A stretch of DNA of 64,000 bases, from positions 1,364,001 to 1,428,000 of the forward strand of contig NZ_CP063374.1 of assembly GCF_015160875.1 (NCBI RefSeq), in the 5' to 3' direction. This DNA is from Streptomyces chromofuscus. Its GTDB lineage: Bacteria; Actinomycetota; Actinomycetes; Streptomycetales; Streptomycetaceae. A program made the translations under genes and the position numbers. Positions 27,966 through 37,134 of the stretch are shown piece after piece (the stretch's first letter is position 1; the number at the start of each line of letters is the position of its first letter). A model generated the notes under the pieces. The model made no database searches. It was not told the DNA's origin and saw nothing but the letters and a program-made list of their open reading frames with translations.

Positions 27966-28000
27966 GCGGTGAGCGGTGAGCGGTGAGCGGTGAGCGGTGA
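27966..28000. repeat. Five tandem copies of GCGGTGA
   Basis: The 7-bp unit is repeated five times without error, followed by a partial sixth copy. It lies in the 287-bp interval between two small genes. Slippage can change the copy number of such arrays, so it could vary between strains. Confidence 0.9.
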
Positions 28001-28142
28001 GCGGGCAAAACGTCGATCACCGTGCGCAGGAGGCGCGTTGTGCCCCGACAAGGCGGCGCAGTGCGGCACCGCATCCCGCGCAACCGGTTCAACTCGACGT
28101 CGAAGCGGAGCACTTGGTCGAGGCACGTGGTCGAGCAGCTGA

Positions 28143-28319
28143 CTACGGCGCGCCCGAGTCGAAGCCCGTGACCCCACTCGGGTCGTGCCGTCCGAACGAG
28201 CCGTGCTCGAAGATGCCGTACCCGGTCTCGCCCTCCAGCCGGAAGCGGTCCTGGTGGACCGGGTGGTCGTCGAGCGGCACCGAACGGTCGTCGGTCACGG
28301 CAAAACGCGCTGAATGCAT
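28143..28319 (-). CDS. Small hypothetical protein
   Basis: A 58-residue frame opens at an ATG and ends in TAG. Codons are strongly GC3-biased (GAC, CAC, GTC, GGC) as in neighbouring real genes. The C-terminal part, GETGYGIFEHGSFGRHDPSG, does not look like random frame translation. No motif or membrane segment is recognisable, and the Shine-Dalgarno is weak. The frame stays open far upstream but with arginine-rich composition typical of a shadow, so I start it at 28319. Confidence 0.45.
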   Translation of the reverse strand: MHSARFAVTDDRSVPLDDHPVHQDRFRLEGETGYGIFEHGSFGRHDPSGVTGFDSGAP

Positions 28320-28562
28320 GGTGATTAACGGTAAGTCAGGGGAAGGCGGACGGCCAGAGACGGAACGGCACGAAGAGCACCGGCCCGGGATCCGGGACAC
28401 CCACCGCCGGGACACGGAACAGGACGGGGCGGGAGGCGAAACAGGACGGGGCCGCCCCGGAAGCCGTACCGCCCGCCGGAGCCCGGCCCCAGGACGGTCT
28501 ACGAACTCACACCCGATTCCGCGTGCGGGTGACCTGTCCTCATACCGTCGCGTTGCCCAGAT

Positions 28563-28847
28563 ATGACCCCCACCTCCACCACGACCGGGCGTCAGTACCG
28601 CACGTTCGCTCCCCGGTACGCAGAAGCGCTTCCGCGCGACCAGCGCCCGGCCCAGGCCTCCGCCCCGGCCCCGGCCCCGCAGCCGCTCCCCGACCCGCCC
28701 ATCTACCGCGACCTGATGCGCACCTGGGCGCACCGTGGCCGCACCCTGCCGGGGCGCCACGACCCGGAGTGGATCCGGCTGGCGGCGCCCCTGGTCGGGC
28801 CGGGTCAGTTCAGCGCGTCTCCGGACCCGCGAGATGACGGGCGATGA
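28563..28847 (+). CDS. Small conserved-looking hypothetical protein overlapping the acyl-CoA dehydrogenase gene
   Basis: The 94-residue protein has a Pro/Ala-rich disordered middle and a more ordered C-terminal half (IYRDLMRTWAHRGRTLPGRH, then DPEWIRLAAPL). It is read against the acyl-CoA dehydrogenase gene, and the two 3' ends overlap by 38 bp. There is no Shine-Dalgarno before the ATG, so it could be leaderless. The function is unknown. The reason to accept it is the protein-like, non-arginine-rich composition of the second half. Confidence 0.55.
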   Translation: MTPTSTTTGRQYRTFAPRYAEALPRDQRPAQASAPAPAPQPLPDPPIYRDLMRTWAHRGRTLPGRHDPEWIRLAAPLVGPGQFSASPDPRDDGR

Positions 28848-29982
28848 CCATCCGCTGGATCTGGTTGGTGCCCTCGACGATCTGCAGGACCTTGGCCTCG
28901 CGCATGTAGCGCTCGGCCGGGAAGTCGGCCGTGTAGCCGTAGCCGCCGAGGATCTGCACGGCGTCCGTGGTGACCTTCATCGCGGTGTCGGTGCAGTGCA
29001 GCTTGGCCATCGCCGCCTGCCGGGCGAACGGGCGCCCGGCGTCGCGCAGCCGGGCCGCCGCGAGGTAGAGCGCGCGGCCCGCCTCGATCTGCGTCGCCAT
29101 GTCGGCGAGCATGAAGCGCAGCCCCTGGAAGTCGGCGATCGGCCGGCCGAACTGCCGGCGCTGGGTGGCGTACGAGACCGCCTCGTCCAGCGCCGCCTGG
29201 GCCAGGCCGATCGCGCAGGCCGCGATGCCGAGCCGGCCGGAGTCGAGCGCGGACAGGGCGATCGCGAAGCCCTGCCCCTCCTCGCCGATGCGCCGGGCGT
29301 CGGGGACGCGCACACCGTCGAGGTGGACCTGGGCGGTGGGCGAGCCCTTCATGCCCATCTTCTTCTCGGGCGCCGCCGCGCTCAGTCCCTCGGCGTCGCC
29401 GGGCACCAGGAAGGCCGTGATCCCGCGCGGGCCCTCCTCGCCGGTGCGGGCCATGACGGTGTAGAAGTCGGCGACGCCGCCGTGCGTGATCCAGGCCTTG
29501 GTGCCGGTGATCACCCAGTCGTCGCCGTCCCGGACGGCCTTGGTGCGCAGCGAGGCCGCGTCGGAGCCGGACGCCGGCTCGGACAGGCAGTAGGCGCCGA
29601 GCAGACCGCCGCCCAGGATGGCGGGCAGGTGTTCGACCTGCTGCTCCTTGGAGCCGTAGGCGGCGAGGGCGTAGGAGGCGAGGGTGTGCACGCTGACGCC
29701 GAGGCCGACCGTCAGCCGGGCCATGGCGAGCTCTTCGAGGACCTGGAGGTAGACCTCGTACGGCTGGTCGCCACCGCCGTACTCGGGGTCGTAGGGCAGG
29801 CCGAGTAGCCCCGACTGCGAGAGCAGGGTGAAGACGTCACGCGGGAAGCGTCCGGCGTCCTCCTGCTCGGCCGCCTGCGGGGCGATCTCGCGCTGCGCGA
29901 TGTCGCGGACGAGCGAGATCAGATCCCGGGCCTCGTCCGTGGGCAGTAGTCGGTCCACCGGCTGCGGGGCGCGGTCGGGCAT
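28810..29982 (-). CDS. Acyl-CoA dehydrogenase
   Basis: The 390-residue FAD enzyme shows both family signatures: YCLSEPASGSDAASLRTKA near residue 135 and QILGGYGYTADFPAERYMREAKV near the end. The catalytic Glu is expected in the IVEGTNQIQ segment, as in short-chain and butyryl-type enzymes. It oxidises an acyl-CoA to the enoyl-CoA in fatty acid or branched-chain amino acid breakdown, passing electrons to ETF. The ATG follows GGAGGAGAG. Its 3' end overlaps the convergent small gene. The chain-length preference cannot be stated. Confidence 0.93.
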   Translation of the reverse strand: MPDRAPQPVDRLLPTDEARDLISLVRDIAQREIAPQAAEQEDAGRFPRDVFTLLSQSGLLGLPYDPEYGGGDQPYEVYLQVLEELAMARLTVGLGVSVHTLASYALAAYGSKEQQVEHLPAILGGGLLGAYCLSEPASGSDAASLRTKAVRDGDDWVITGTKAWITHGGVADFYTVMARTGEEGPRGITAFLVPGDAEGLSAAAPEKKMGMKGSPTAQVHLDGVRVPDARRIGEEGQGFAIALSALDSGRLGIAACAIGLAQAALDEAVSYATQRRQFGRPIADFQGLRFMLADMATQIEAGRALYLAAARLRDAGRPFARQAAMAKLHCTDTAMKVTTDAVQILGGYGYTADFPAERYMREAKVLQIVEGTNQIQRMVIARHLAGPETR

Positions 29983-30190
29983 GGCGACGCTCTCCTCCCT
30001 TTCGGGCGCGGCGGCGGACGTGCGCCGTGGGTGGGCGACTCCGCCGGGTCTCACTGATGCGGCCGATGTCGTGCTCCCGGGTCGCGGAAGGCTGCTGACC
30101 AGCGGCTGCGCGCTGTGAGTATGCCCGATTCGACGCACCGCGTCACCGGTTAACGACCGCTCACTTCCAGAATTCCCCGTCCCGCGAAAT

Positions 30191-30232
30191 TGGTCCGCAC
30201 CATTGACCCAACTGGTCTAGTCCTCCTACTGT
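30191..30232 (+). promoter_or_regulatory. Chitinase promoter with paired direct repeats
   Basis: Two related 12-bp boxes, TGGTCCGCACCA (30191-30202) and TGGTCTAGTCCT (30213-30224), lie 22 bp apart. A TTGACC -35 sits at 30203-30208 between them, and a TACTGT -10 at 30227-30232 with an 18-bp spacer. Streptomyces chitinase promoters carry such 12-bp direct repeats, and the first box resembles the DasR site (ACTGGTCTAGACCACT type). The same layout recurs at 44868-44910. Confidence 0.8.
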
Positions 30233-30303
30233 GGCGGATCATCAGCGCCTCATCGCGTTCATGCCAATCGGCAGTCCCCCTCTCCCCCACGAGGAGACAC
30301 CCG

Positions 30304-31560
<1,257 letters not shown>

Positions 31561-31574
31561 CCGCCGGCGCGCAG

Positions 31575-31609
31575 GGGGCGGAGGTCCGGCCGGGCTTCCG
31601 CCCCTTTTT
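31575..31609 (+). terminator. Intrinsic terminator of the chitinase gene
   Basis: A GGGGCGGA/TCCGCCCC stem with a 14-nt loop is followed by five T residues. It starts 15 bp after the chitinase stop and ends at the stop codon of the convergent TetR gene. Confidence 0.85.
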
Positions 31610-32268
31610 CATGCGTCCCGGCGAGCGGGCCCGGGGGCCGGATACGACGGGTCGAGTTCCTCGATCGCCCGCATGGTGCCGCCCAGGGTCTTGACCAGCA
31701 GCCCGCGCATGGTGTCGCGGGTGAGTTCGGGGCGGTCGATCCAGTCGAGGGTGGTGCCCTCGACGCCGCACACCCAGCCGAGCAGGCCCATGCGGGCGAG
31801 CGGCGCGATCTCCCGGTGTCCGTAGGCCCCTTCGGCGATGGTCTCGACGATCACCTCGCGCACCGAGTCCCGGATGGCCTGCACCTCGGTGTCGAATCCG
31901 ACGCCGCCGCTGACGATCGTGCGGTACGCGGCCTGGTTGTGCTCGGCGTAGCGCAGGTAGCCGTCGATCGTGCGGTGCACCCGGTCGACGGGGGCGAGTT
32001 CCAGACCGCCGGCCGCGAAGGCGACCAGATCGGCGACGGAGTCCTGGACGATGGCCAGGTAGTAGCCGCGCTTGGAGTGGAAGTAGTAGTAGATCAAGCC
32101 CTTGGCGACATGGGCCTGCCGGGCGATGTCGTCCATCGAGAGCGCGTCGTAGGACGTGTCGGCGAACAACCTCCGCCCGATCGCGAGGAGTTCGGCGCGG
32201 CGCGCCGCCGACCGTTCGGTGCCGCGCGCCCGGGGCCGGGCGGCGTCGCGCTGGTGGCTGATATTCAC
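31609..32268 (-). CDS. TetR-family regulator
   Basis: The 219-residue protein has an N-terminal helix-turn-helix: RRAELLAIGRRLFADTSYDA, then MDDIARQAHVAKGLIYYYFH. The conserved TetR phrase is unmistakable, and a helical ligand domain of the TetR_C type follows. I start it at the GTG at 32268, just after a GAGA site; a TTG further up is in frame but unlikely. The next gene on the same side is the small membrane protein on the same strand, and the chitinase gene is convergent, so its target is not evident. Confidence 0.92.
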   Translation of the reverse strand: MNISHQRDAARPRARGTERSAARRAELLAIGRRLFADTSYDALSMDDIARQAHVAKGLIYYYFHSKRGYYLAIVQDSVADLVAFAAGGLELAPVDRVHRTIDGYLRYAEHNQAAYRTIVSGGVGFDTEVQAIRDSVREVIVETIAEGAYGHREIAPLARMGLLGWVCGVEGTTLDWIDRPELTRDTMRGLLVKTLGGTMRAIEELDPSYPAPGPARRDA

Positions 32269-32333
32269 TCTCGACCCTGGTTCCAACGGGCGGCGGGACC
32301 TCCGCAGTATGGCAGGCCGACCTCCCCGTCAGG

Positions 32334-32474
32334 TCACATCAGTCCCAGCTGTGTCACCAGCATCGCCAGCACCACGACAAGGGTCCAGCCCATGATGTGT
32401 TCGACGATCTTCGGGCCGTCGTCCTTGGGGCCGCCGGTACGGACGCGGGTGGCGGTGGCGGTGTGTGCGGTCAT
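32334..32474 (-). CDS. Very small single-pass membrane protein
   Basis: This 46-residue protein has a hydrophilic N-terminus (TATATRVRTGGPKDDGPKIV) and one membrane helix near the C-terminus (MGWTLVVVLAMLVTQLGL). The ATG has GAGAG upstream. Such tiny membrane proteins are common in Streptomyces and their roles are unknown. Codon use and the clear hydrophobic segment support it as real. It lies between the secreted C39-like gene and the TetR gene, all on the minus strand. Confidence 0.65.
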   Translation of the reverse strand: MTAHTATATRVRTGGPKDDGPKIVEHIMGWTLVVVLAMLVTQLGLM

Positions 32475-32620
32475 GGTCTCTCGCCGGTCTGTCGTGCGTG
32501 CAGTGGACTCCCCCCACCGTTCTGTCCACCTTGCCACCAGGAGCGGCTTTTGCGGCGGAGACGTTGGTCACAGCGGACGACGGCCCCCGGAGGGGATCCG
32601 GGGGCCGTCGGGCGCCGGCT

Positions 32621-33997
32621 TCAGCGAACGCCCACCGCTTCGAGCGCCAGCCGCTGGCGGCCGGTCGGCAGCGCCGGGAAGTAGAGGTAGCACACCCCGC
32701 CGGTGCCGGAAGCGACGTTGCCGGAGGCGTTGTACCGCTTGGTGCGCAGCCAGATGTTCTCGAATTCGCGTCGGTCGTAGACCCGGCGGACGGCCTGGTT
32801 GCTCGGCGACGCCGGGTCGTTGGCGATCACGTCGCCGTCGGCGGTGAAGCCGATGACGGTCATCAGGTGGCCGGAGGTGCCGTAGCCCGCGCCCGTCAGC
32901 TCGCTCGCCAGGAACGACTGGGACGTTATGGCCGGGATGCCGGCCGCGATCAGCGTCTCCAGGTCGGTGAGCGAGCCGAGCCGGGTGACCACGCCCTGCA
33001 GGCCGGGGAAGGTGGCCGCGTAGGCGGCGTTGAAAGGCCAGTTGCCGCAGCCGGCGTACTGGTAGTCGTACGTGGAGCGGGCCGCGTGGCACACCTGCGG
33101 GTCGGCGTAGCTCGGATCGACCCAGGCCAGCTGCTCCTCGGTGAGCCGGCCGCCCCAGTACTCGATGATCATCTGCGAGGAGGTGGGGCTGCACCAGGCC
33201 TCGCCGCCGTTGTCGTACTCGGGGTACTGCCCCTTGTGAATCTCCTGTGAGTACCTCGGCACGACCAGCTCCTCGGCGAGGCGCGGCGTGGAGGCTGGGA
33301 CCGTGAACCGGTCCGGGACGTCGGAACCCATCGCGCCGAGCCGCCAGACCGTGGGCGTGAGCCGGGTGCCGGGCTCGCGGTAGAGGGTCAGACGCAGGCG
33401 GTACGAGGTGAGGCGCAGGCCCGACGCCGGGTCGTCGACGGCGAACGTGTCGGTCCAGATCGTGCTCTTGCCGTCGGTCTGGTCGTCCACGGAGGTGCGC
33501 CTGATGTCCTGGTCGCCGGCCGCCCAGCGGCCCATGACGTACCAGGGCGTGTCCGTGCCGTCGGAGTAGGTGCCGCGCAGGTCGACCTGGATCCAGGTGC
33601 CGGCCGGGGTGTGCGCGTTCCAGGAGGCGATCACCTCGGTCGCGGGAACGGCGAGCCGGTGGACCGGGGAGGTCCAGGTCGCGTACTCCCAGGTGGAGGT
33701 CTTCCCGGTGTGCGGGTCGGGGTAGGCGGTGGTGCCGGCCGGGGTGGCGAGCACCACTCCGGGGCGGACGCCGGGGACGGCACGGGCGCCCTGGGCGGCA
33801 CCGCCGCGCCAGTCGGTGTACGTCGTCCAGAAGCGGTTGTCGACCCGACGGGCCGGCGCCTCGGTGGGATCGGCCGTCACCGGGTCGCCGGCGGGGGCTG
33901 AGGAGGCGGCGGCCGCCGGGCCCGCGCCGCCGGCGACGGCGGCGACGACCGCGGCGGCCAGCAGGGCTCTGCGGGACGGCTGTTCGGCTCTGCTCAT
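32621..33997 (-). CDS. Secreted C39-type (papain-like) peptidase family protein
   Basis: The 458-residue protein has an N-terminal export signal with twin arginines (SRRALLAAAVVAAVAGG), so it may use the Tat route. Residues about 50-245 resemble a beta-sandwich, with fragments such as WIQVDLRGTYSDGT. The C-terminal part is a C39-like cysteine peptidase domain with the nucleophile in GGEAWCSPTSSQMI, the His in SGHLMTVIGF and an Asn-Asp (VIANDPAS). This suggests cleavage of extracellular peptides or of cell wall material; the substrate is unknown. A DasR-box-like site at 34115-34130 lies upstream, so it may be co-regulated with chitinase genes. Confidence 0.85.
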   Translation of the reverse strand: MSRAEQPSRRALLAAAVVAAVAGGAGPAAAASSAPAGDPVTADPTEAPARRVDNRFWTTYTDWRGGAAQGARAVPGVRPGVVLATPAGTTAYPDPHTGKTSTWEYATWTSPVHRLAVPATEVIASWNAHTPAGTWIQVDLRGTYSDGTDTPWYVMGRWAAGDQDIRRTSVDDQTDGKSTIWTDTFAVDDPASGLRLTSYRLRLTLYREPGTRLTPTVWRLGAMGSDVPDRFTVPASTPRLAEELVVPRYSQEIHKGQYPEYDNGGEAWCSPTSSQMIIEYWGGRLTEEQLAWVDPSYADPQVCHAARSTYDYQYAGCGNWPFNAAYAATFPGLQGVVTRLGSLTDLETLIAAGIPAITSQSFLASELTGAGYGTSGHLMTVIGFTADGDVIANDPASPSNQAVRRVYDRREFENIWLRTKRYNASGNVASGTGGVCYLYFPALPTGRQRLALEAVGVR

Positions 33998-34114
33998 GGG
34001 CGGTTGGCTCCCGGGGTCGGAGTCGGGGCAGGTCCAGTGCATGGATGTGTGCGCCAACTATGGCCGCAGGAGGCCGCCACTGCCAGCACTTCGGACCATG
34101 CCGCGCCCGGCAAT

Positions 34115-34130
34115 ATTGGTCGGGACCACT
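34115..34130. promoter_or_regulatory. DasR-responsive-element-like palindrome
   Basis: ATTGGTCGGGACCACT matches the known consensus ACTGGTCTAGACCACT at 13 of 16 positions. It lies between the divergent genes for the secreted C39-like peptidase (start 33997) and the uridine-kinase-like protein (start 34157). DasR is the GlcNAc-controlled GntR repressor of chitin use in Streptomyces. Confidence 0.6.
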
Positions 34131-34156
34131 GGCATGAGCTGGGGGATGATGGGAAC

Positions 34157-34813
34157 GTGTCGCACTCCCACCGCCTCACCCCGGCCGCCTCGCTGTCCGG
34201 GCTCGCCCGCCTGCTGCGCGGCCTGCCCCCGTCCTGCGGCCCCGTCCGCCTGATCGGCGTCGACGGGCATGCGGGCTCCGGAAAGACCACGTTCGCCGGT
34301 CGGTTGGCGGACGCGCTGGGCGGCGCCCCGGTGCTGCACCTCGACGACATCGCCAGCCACGACGAGCTGTTCGCGTGGACCGGCCGCCTGCTCAGCCAGG
34401 TCATCGAACCCCTCGGCCGGGGCGAGAGCGCGCACTACGCCCCCTACGACTGGCGCGCCCGCCGGTTCGGTCCGCCCCGCCCGCTGCCGCCCGCGCCGGT
34501 GGTCGTCGTCGAGGGCGTCGGCGCCGGCCGCCGCGCCCTGCGTCCCCACCTGGCGCGACTGCTGTGGCTGGAGTTGCCGCACGAGGACGCCTGGGCTCGG
34601 GGGCAGTTGCGGGACGGGGAGGAACAGCAGGAGTTCTGGGCCGGGTGGGTCCGGGCGGAGCGGCGGCATTTCGCCGACGACCCCACGCGCCCCTTCGCGG
34701 ACCTCCTGGTGCACGCGTTGCCCAGGGGTTATGAGGTGCTGCCGGGACCAGCGGGACAGCCTGGTCCGGACCAGGATGTGACGGACGGTGACGGGCCGTC
34801 CCCATTGTGCTGA
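34157..34813 (+). CDS. Uridine kinase-like P-loop protein
   Basis: The 218-residue cytosolic protein begins a P-loop kinase fold with LIGVDGHAGSGKTTFAGRLA, then has VLHLDDIASHDELF and [25 protein letters not shown] follows, a layout seen in uridine kinase and related (d)NTP-kinase-like proteins of actinomycetes. The substrate is not certain, and other small-molecule kinases of the family are possible. The GTG start lies 27 bp after the DasR-like box and has only a weak GGGA site. A candidate small RNA gene follows. Confidence 0.8.
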   Translation: MSHSHRLTPAASLSGLARLLRGLPPSCGPVRLIGVDGHAGSGKTTFAGRLADALGGAPVLHLDDIASHDELFAWTGRLLSQVIEPLGRGESAHYAPYDWRARRFGPPRPLPPAPVVVVEGVGAGRRALRPHLARLLWLELPHEDAWARGQLRDGEEQQEFWAGWVRAERRHFADDPTRPFADLLVHALPRGYEVLPGPAGQPGPDQDVTDGDGPSPLC

Positions 34814-34862
34814 ACGTGTGAAGACCCTTGCGGCTGAACTTGGCCGAGTGCCTCAACTCGGC

Positions 34863-34892
34863 TTGACCGGGGGGCCGTACAGGACTTACGTT
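34863..34892 (+). promoter_or_regulatory. HrdB-like promoter of a candidate small RNA
   Basis: TTGACC at 34863-34868 and TACGTT at 34887-34892 are separated by 18 bp, a good match to the principal sigma factor consensus in Streptomyces. No reading frame with a ribosome site starts in the next 300 bp before the AAA+ gene, so the product is probably an RNA. Confidence 0.5.
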
Positions 34893-34898
34893 CTCAAT

Positions 34899-34970
34899 GA
34901 GCGGCCCAGCGCGGTCGCCGACAGACGCGAAGCCCCCGGTTGTTCCCCCGTGATCGGGGGCTTCGTTCTG
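34899..34970 (+). ncRNA. Candidate small RNA of about 70 nt
   Basis: Transcription from the promoter at 34863-34892 should begin near 34899. It would end after the perfect 11-bp hairpin CGAAGCCCCCG/CGGGGGCTTCG (34928-34938 and 34955-34965, 16-nt loop with five C residues). The segment has no start codon with a Shine-Dalgarno. The C-rich loop recalls C-rich regulatory RNAs of actinomycetes, but I do not recognise a named family. The rest of the interval (34971-35247) shows nothing else. Confidence 0.45.
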
Positions 34971-35247
34971 CCCTCATTCACTTCCGCCGGACGCTCCGAG
35001 GCGTCTTCCGCTCACCCTCGGTCACCATGCGTGCCGCGCCACCTCCGCTCCCACCTCGTCGAACGCCCCGTGCCGCACCCTACGGCGGGCACCGACCCGC
35101 GGGTACGATGCCCTCGGTGCGACCTGTGAACGGCTGCTCCGCGCACCGTTGCAACTCCGGTCCGCGGCACGGAGGTTCGAGCGTAGTCGGCCGACGGGCG
35201 ACGGCCCGGCGGCGAACCAGCGGGGGCTCGGTTTGTGGGGGGACGTC

Positions 35248-37113
35248 ATGGACTTCGGCACGCAGGGCCCCGAGGCCCCGGCCGACCTGGCCTGGCTGCG
35301 CGGCGTGGACGCCTACACCATGGGCGCCTACCCGCAGGCCGAGGAGGAGTTCCGGGCCGCGGTCCGGCTGGATCCCGGGATGGCCGACGGCTGGCTCGGG
35401 CTGCACGCGCTGCGGGTGGACACGACGACCGCGCTGCTGCGGATGTTCCGGCACCGGGAGCGCTTCGGCGAACAGCGCACCCGACACCGGCGCACCCTCA
35501 ACTCCTGGTACTGGCTGGGCTGGTGGGTGCAGCCCGTGCTGGAGACCCCGCGCGACCTGCTGCTGGCGCACGCCTCGCACTGGCTGGACGGCCGCCACGT
35601 CCCCGAGCTGGACCGCGCGCTGGCGGGCCTGCCGCCCATCGACACCGACCACCAGGTGCGGTTCCTGCACGCCTGCCGGGCCTATCTGGTCAAGGACTGG
35701 GAGCAGTTGGTACGGCACACCGACCCGCTCCTCGACGACCCGCTGCTCGGCATCGAGGCCGGTCTCTTCGGCGGCATGGCCAGGGTCCGCCTGGAGATGT
35801 ACGGGCAGGCCGAGCCGCTGCTGTCGGCGGCCCTGATGCGGTGCCGCAGCGAACAGCCGCAACGCAAGGAGCTGCGCTACTGGCTCGCCCGCGCCCATGA
35901 GGGCACCGGCCGCTCCGCCGCCGCACTCCCCCTGTACCGGGCGGTGCACCGCGTCGACCCCGCCTTCATGGACACTTCCGCCCGGCTGGCGGCGATCGCC
36001 GAGGGCGACGGGTACGACGACTCCGCCGACCTCGCCTCGATCACGCTCACCGGCGCCGGGCAGGACAGCGTCGACGGCCCCGACGTGCTCGACCCGCTGT
36101 TCGGCCTCGAGGGCCGGGACCTGAGACCGACCGATTCCGCGCCGCCGCCCGCCGGGCCGCCGCCGTCGGTCACCGGTCCGGCGGTACGGGAGAAGAGCTT
36201 GGTGCCCTCCCAGCCGTTGCCCTCCGGGCCGACCGACCCCGCCTTACTCGAGGAGGCGCTCGCCGAACTCGAGCGCATGGTGGGCCTGGAACCGGTGAAA
36301 CGCCAGGTCAAGGCCCTGTCGGCACAGTTGAACATGGCCCGGCTGCGGGCCGGTCAGGGCCTGCCGGTACAGCCGCCGAAGCGGCACTTCGTCTTCTCCG
36401 GCCCGTCCGGCACCGGCAAGACCACGGTCGCCCGCATCCTGGGCCGCGTCTTCTACGCCCTCGGACTGCTCGGCGGCGACCACCTCGTGGAGGCCCAGCG
36501 GGCGGACCTGGTCGGCGAGTACCTCGGGCAGACCGCCGTGAAGGCCAACGAGCTGATCGACTCCGCGCTCGGCGGGGTGCTGTTCGTCGACGAGGCCTAC
36601 GCGCTGTCCAACTCCGGCTACGGCAAGGGCGACGCGTACGGCGACGAGGCGTTGCAGGTGCTGCTGAAGCGGGCGGAGGACAACCGGGACCACCTGGTGG
36701 TGATCCTGGCCGGCTACCCGGAGGGCATGGACCGCCTCCTCGCCGCCAACCCCGGCCTGTCCTCCCGCTTCACGACCCGCGTGGACTTCCCCTCGTACCG
36801 GCCCCTCGAACTCACCGCGATCGGCGAGGTGCTGGCCGCCGAGAACGGCGACGCGTGGGACGAGGAGTCGCTGGAGGAGCTGCGCTCGATCGCGGGACAC
36901 GTGGTCGACCAGGAGTGGATCGACGAGCTGGGCAACGGGCGGTTCCTGCGGACGCTGTACGAGAAGAGCTGCGCGTACCGGGATCTGCGCCTGTCGACCT
37001 GTCCGGGGTCGCTGTCGCGGGAGGACCTGGCGACGCTGCGGCTGCCGGATCTGATGCAGGCGTACGGCGAGGTGCTGTCGGGGAGGGGGCCGCAGGACCC
37101 GTCGGCCATGTGA
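35248..37113 (+). CDS. CbxX/CfqX-type AAA+ protein, EccA-like
   Basis: The 621-residue protein has an N-terminal half of helical hairpins resembling TPR repeats (about 15-260), an acidic/proline linker, and a C-terminal AAA+ domain. In that domain FSGPSGTGKTTVARILG is Walker A, GVLFVDEAYAL is Walker B, and AANPGLSSRF holds the arginine-finger region. The layout matches EccA of type VII (ESX) secretion systems and CbxX Rubisco activases. No other ESX gene is nearby, so the partner protein is unknown. The ATG at 35248 has a GGGGGGA site; an upstream frame extension looks non-coding. Confidence 0.9.
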   Translation: MDFGTQGPEAPADLAWLRGVDAYTMGAYPQAEEEFRAAVRLDPGMADGWLGLHALRVDTTTALLRMFRHRERFGEQRTRHRRTLNSWYWLGWWVQPVLETPRDLLLAHASHWLDGRHVPELDRALAGLPPIDTDHQVRFLHACRAYLVKDWEQLVRHTDPLLDDPLLGIEAGLFGGMARVRLEMYGQAEPLLSAALMRCRSEQPQRKELRYWLARAHEGTGRSAAALPLYRAVHRVDPAFMDTSARLAAIAEGDGYDDSADLASITLTGAGQDSVDGPDVLDPLFGLEGRDLRPTDSAPPPAGPPPSVTGPAVREKSLVPSQPLPSGPTDPALLEEALAELERMVGLEPVKRQVKALSAQLNMARLRAGQGLPVQPPKRHFVFSGPSGTGKTTVARILGRVFYALGLLGGDHLVEAQRADLVGEYLGQTAVKANELIDSALGGVLFVDEAYALSNSGYGKGDAYGDEALQVLLKRAEDNRDHLVVILAGYPEGMDRLLAANPGLSSRFTTRVDFPSYRPLELTAIGEVLAAENGDAWDEESLEELRSIAGHVVDQEWIDELGNGRFLRTLYEKSCAYRDLRLSTCPGSLSREDLATLRLPDLMQAYGEVLSGRGPQDPSAM

Positions 37114-37134
37114 CGGATCCCGCGGCCCGTGCCG

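Noticed and set aside
28320..28760. Upstream extension of the 58-residue minus-strand protein to about 205 residues
   Set aside because: The added part is Arg/Gly-rich with no protein character, and it runs antisense to the small plus-strand gene.
34899..34970. Assignment of the candidate RNA to the actinobacterial 6C RNA family
   Set aside because: That family has two hairpins with at least six C residues in each loop. Only one hairpin with five consecutive C residues in its loop is seen here.
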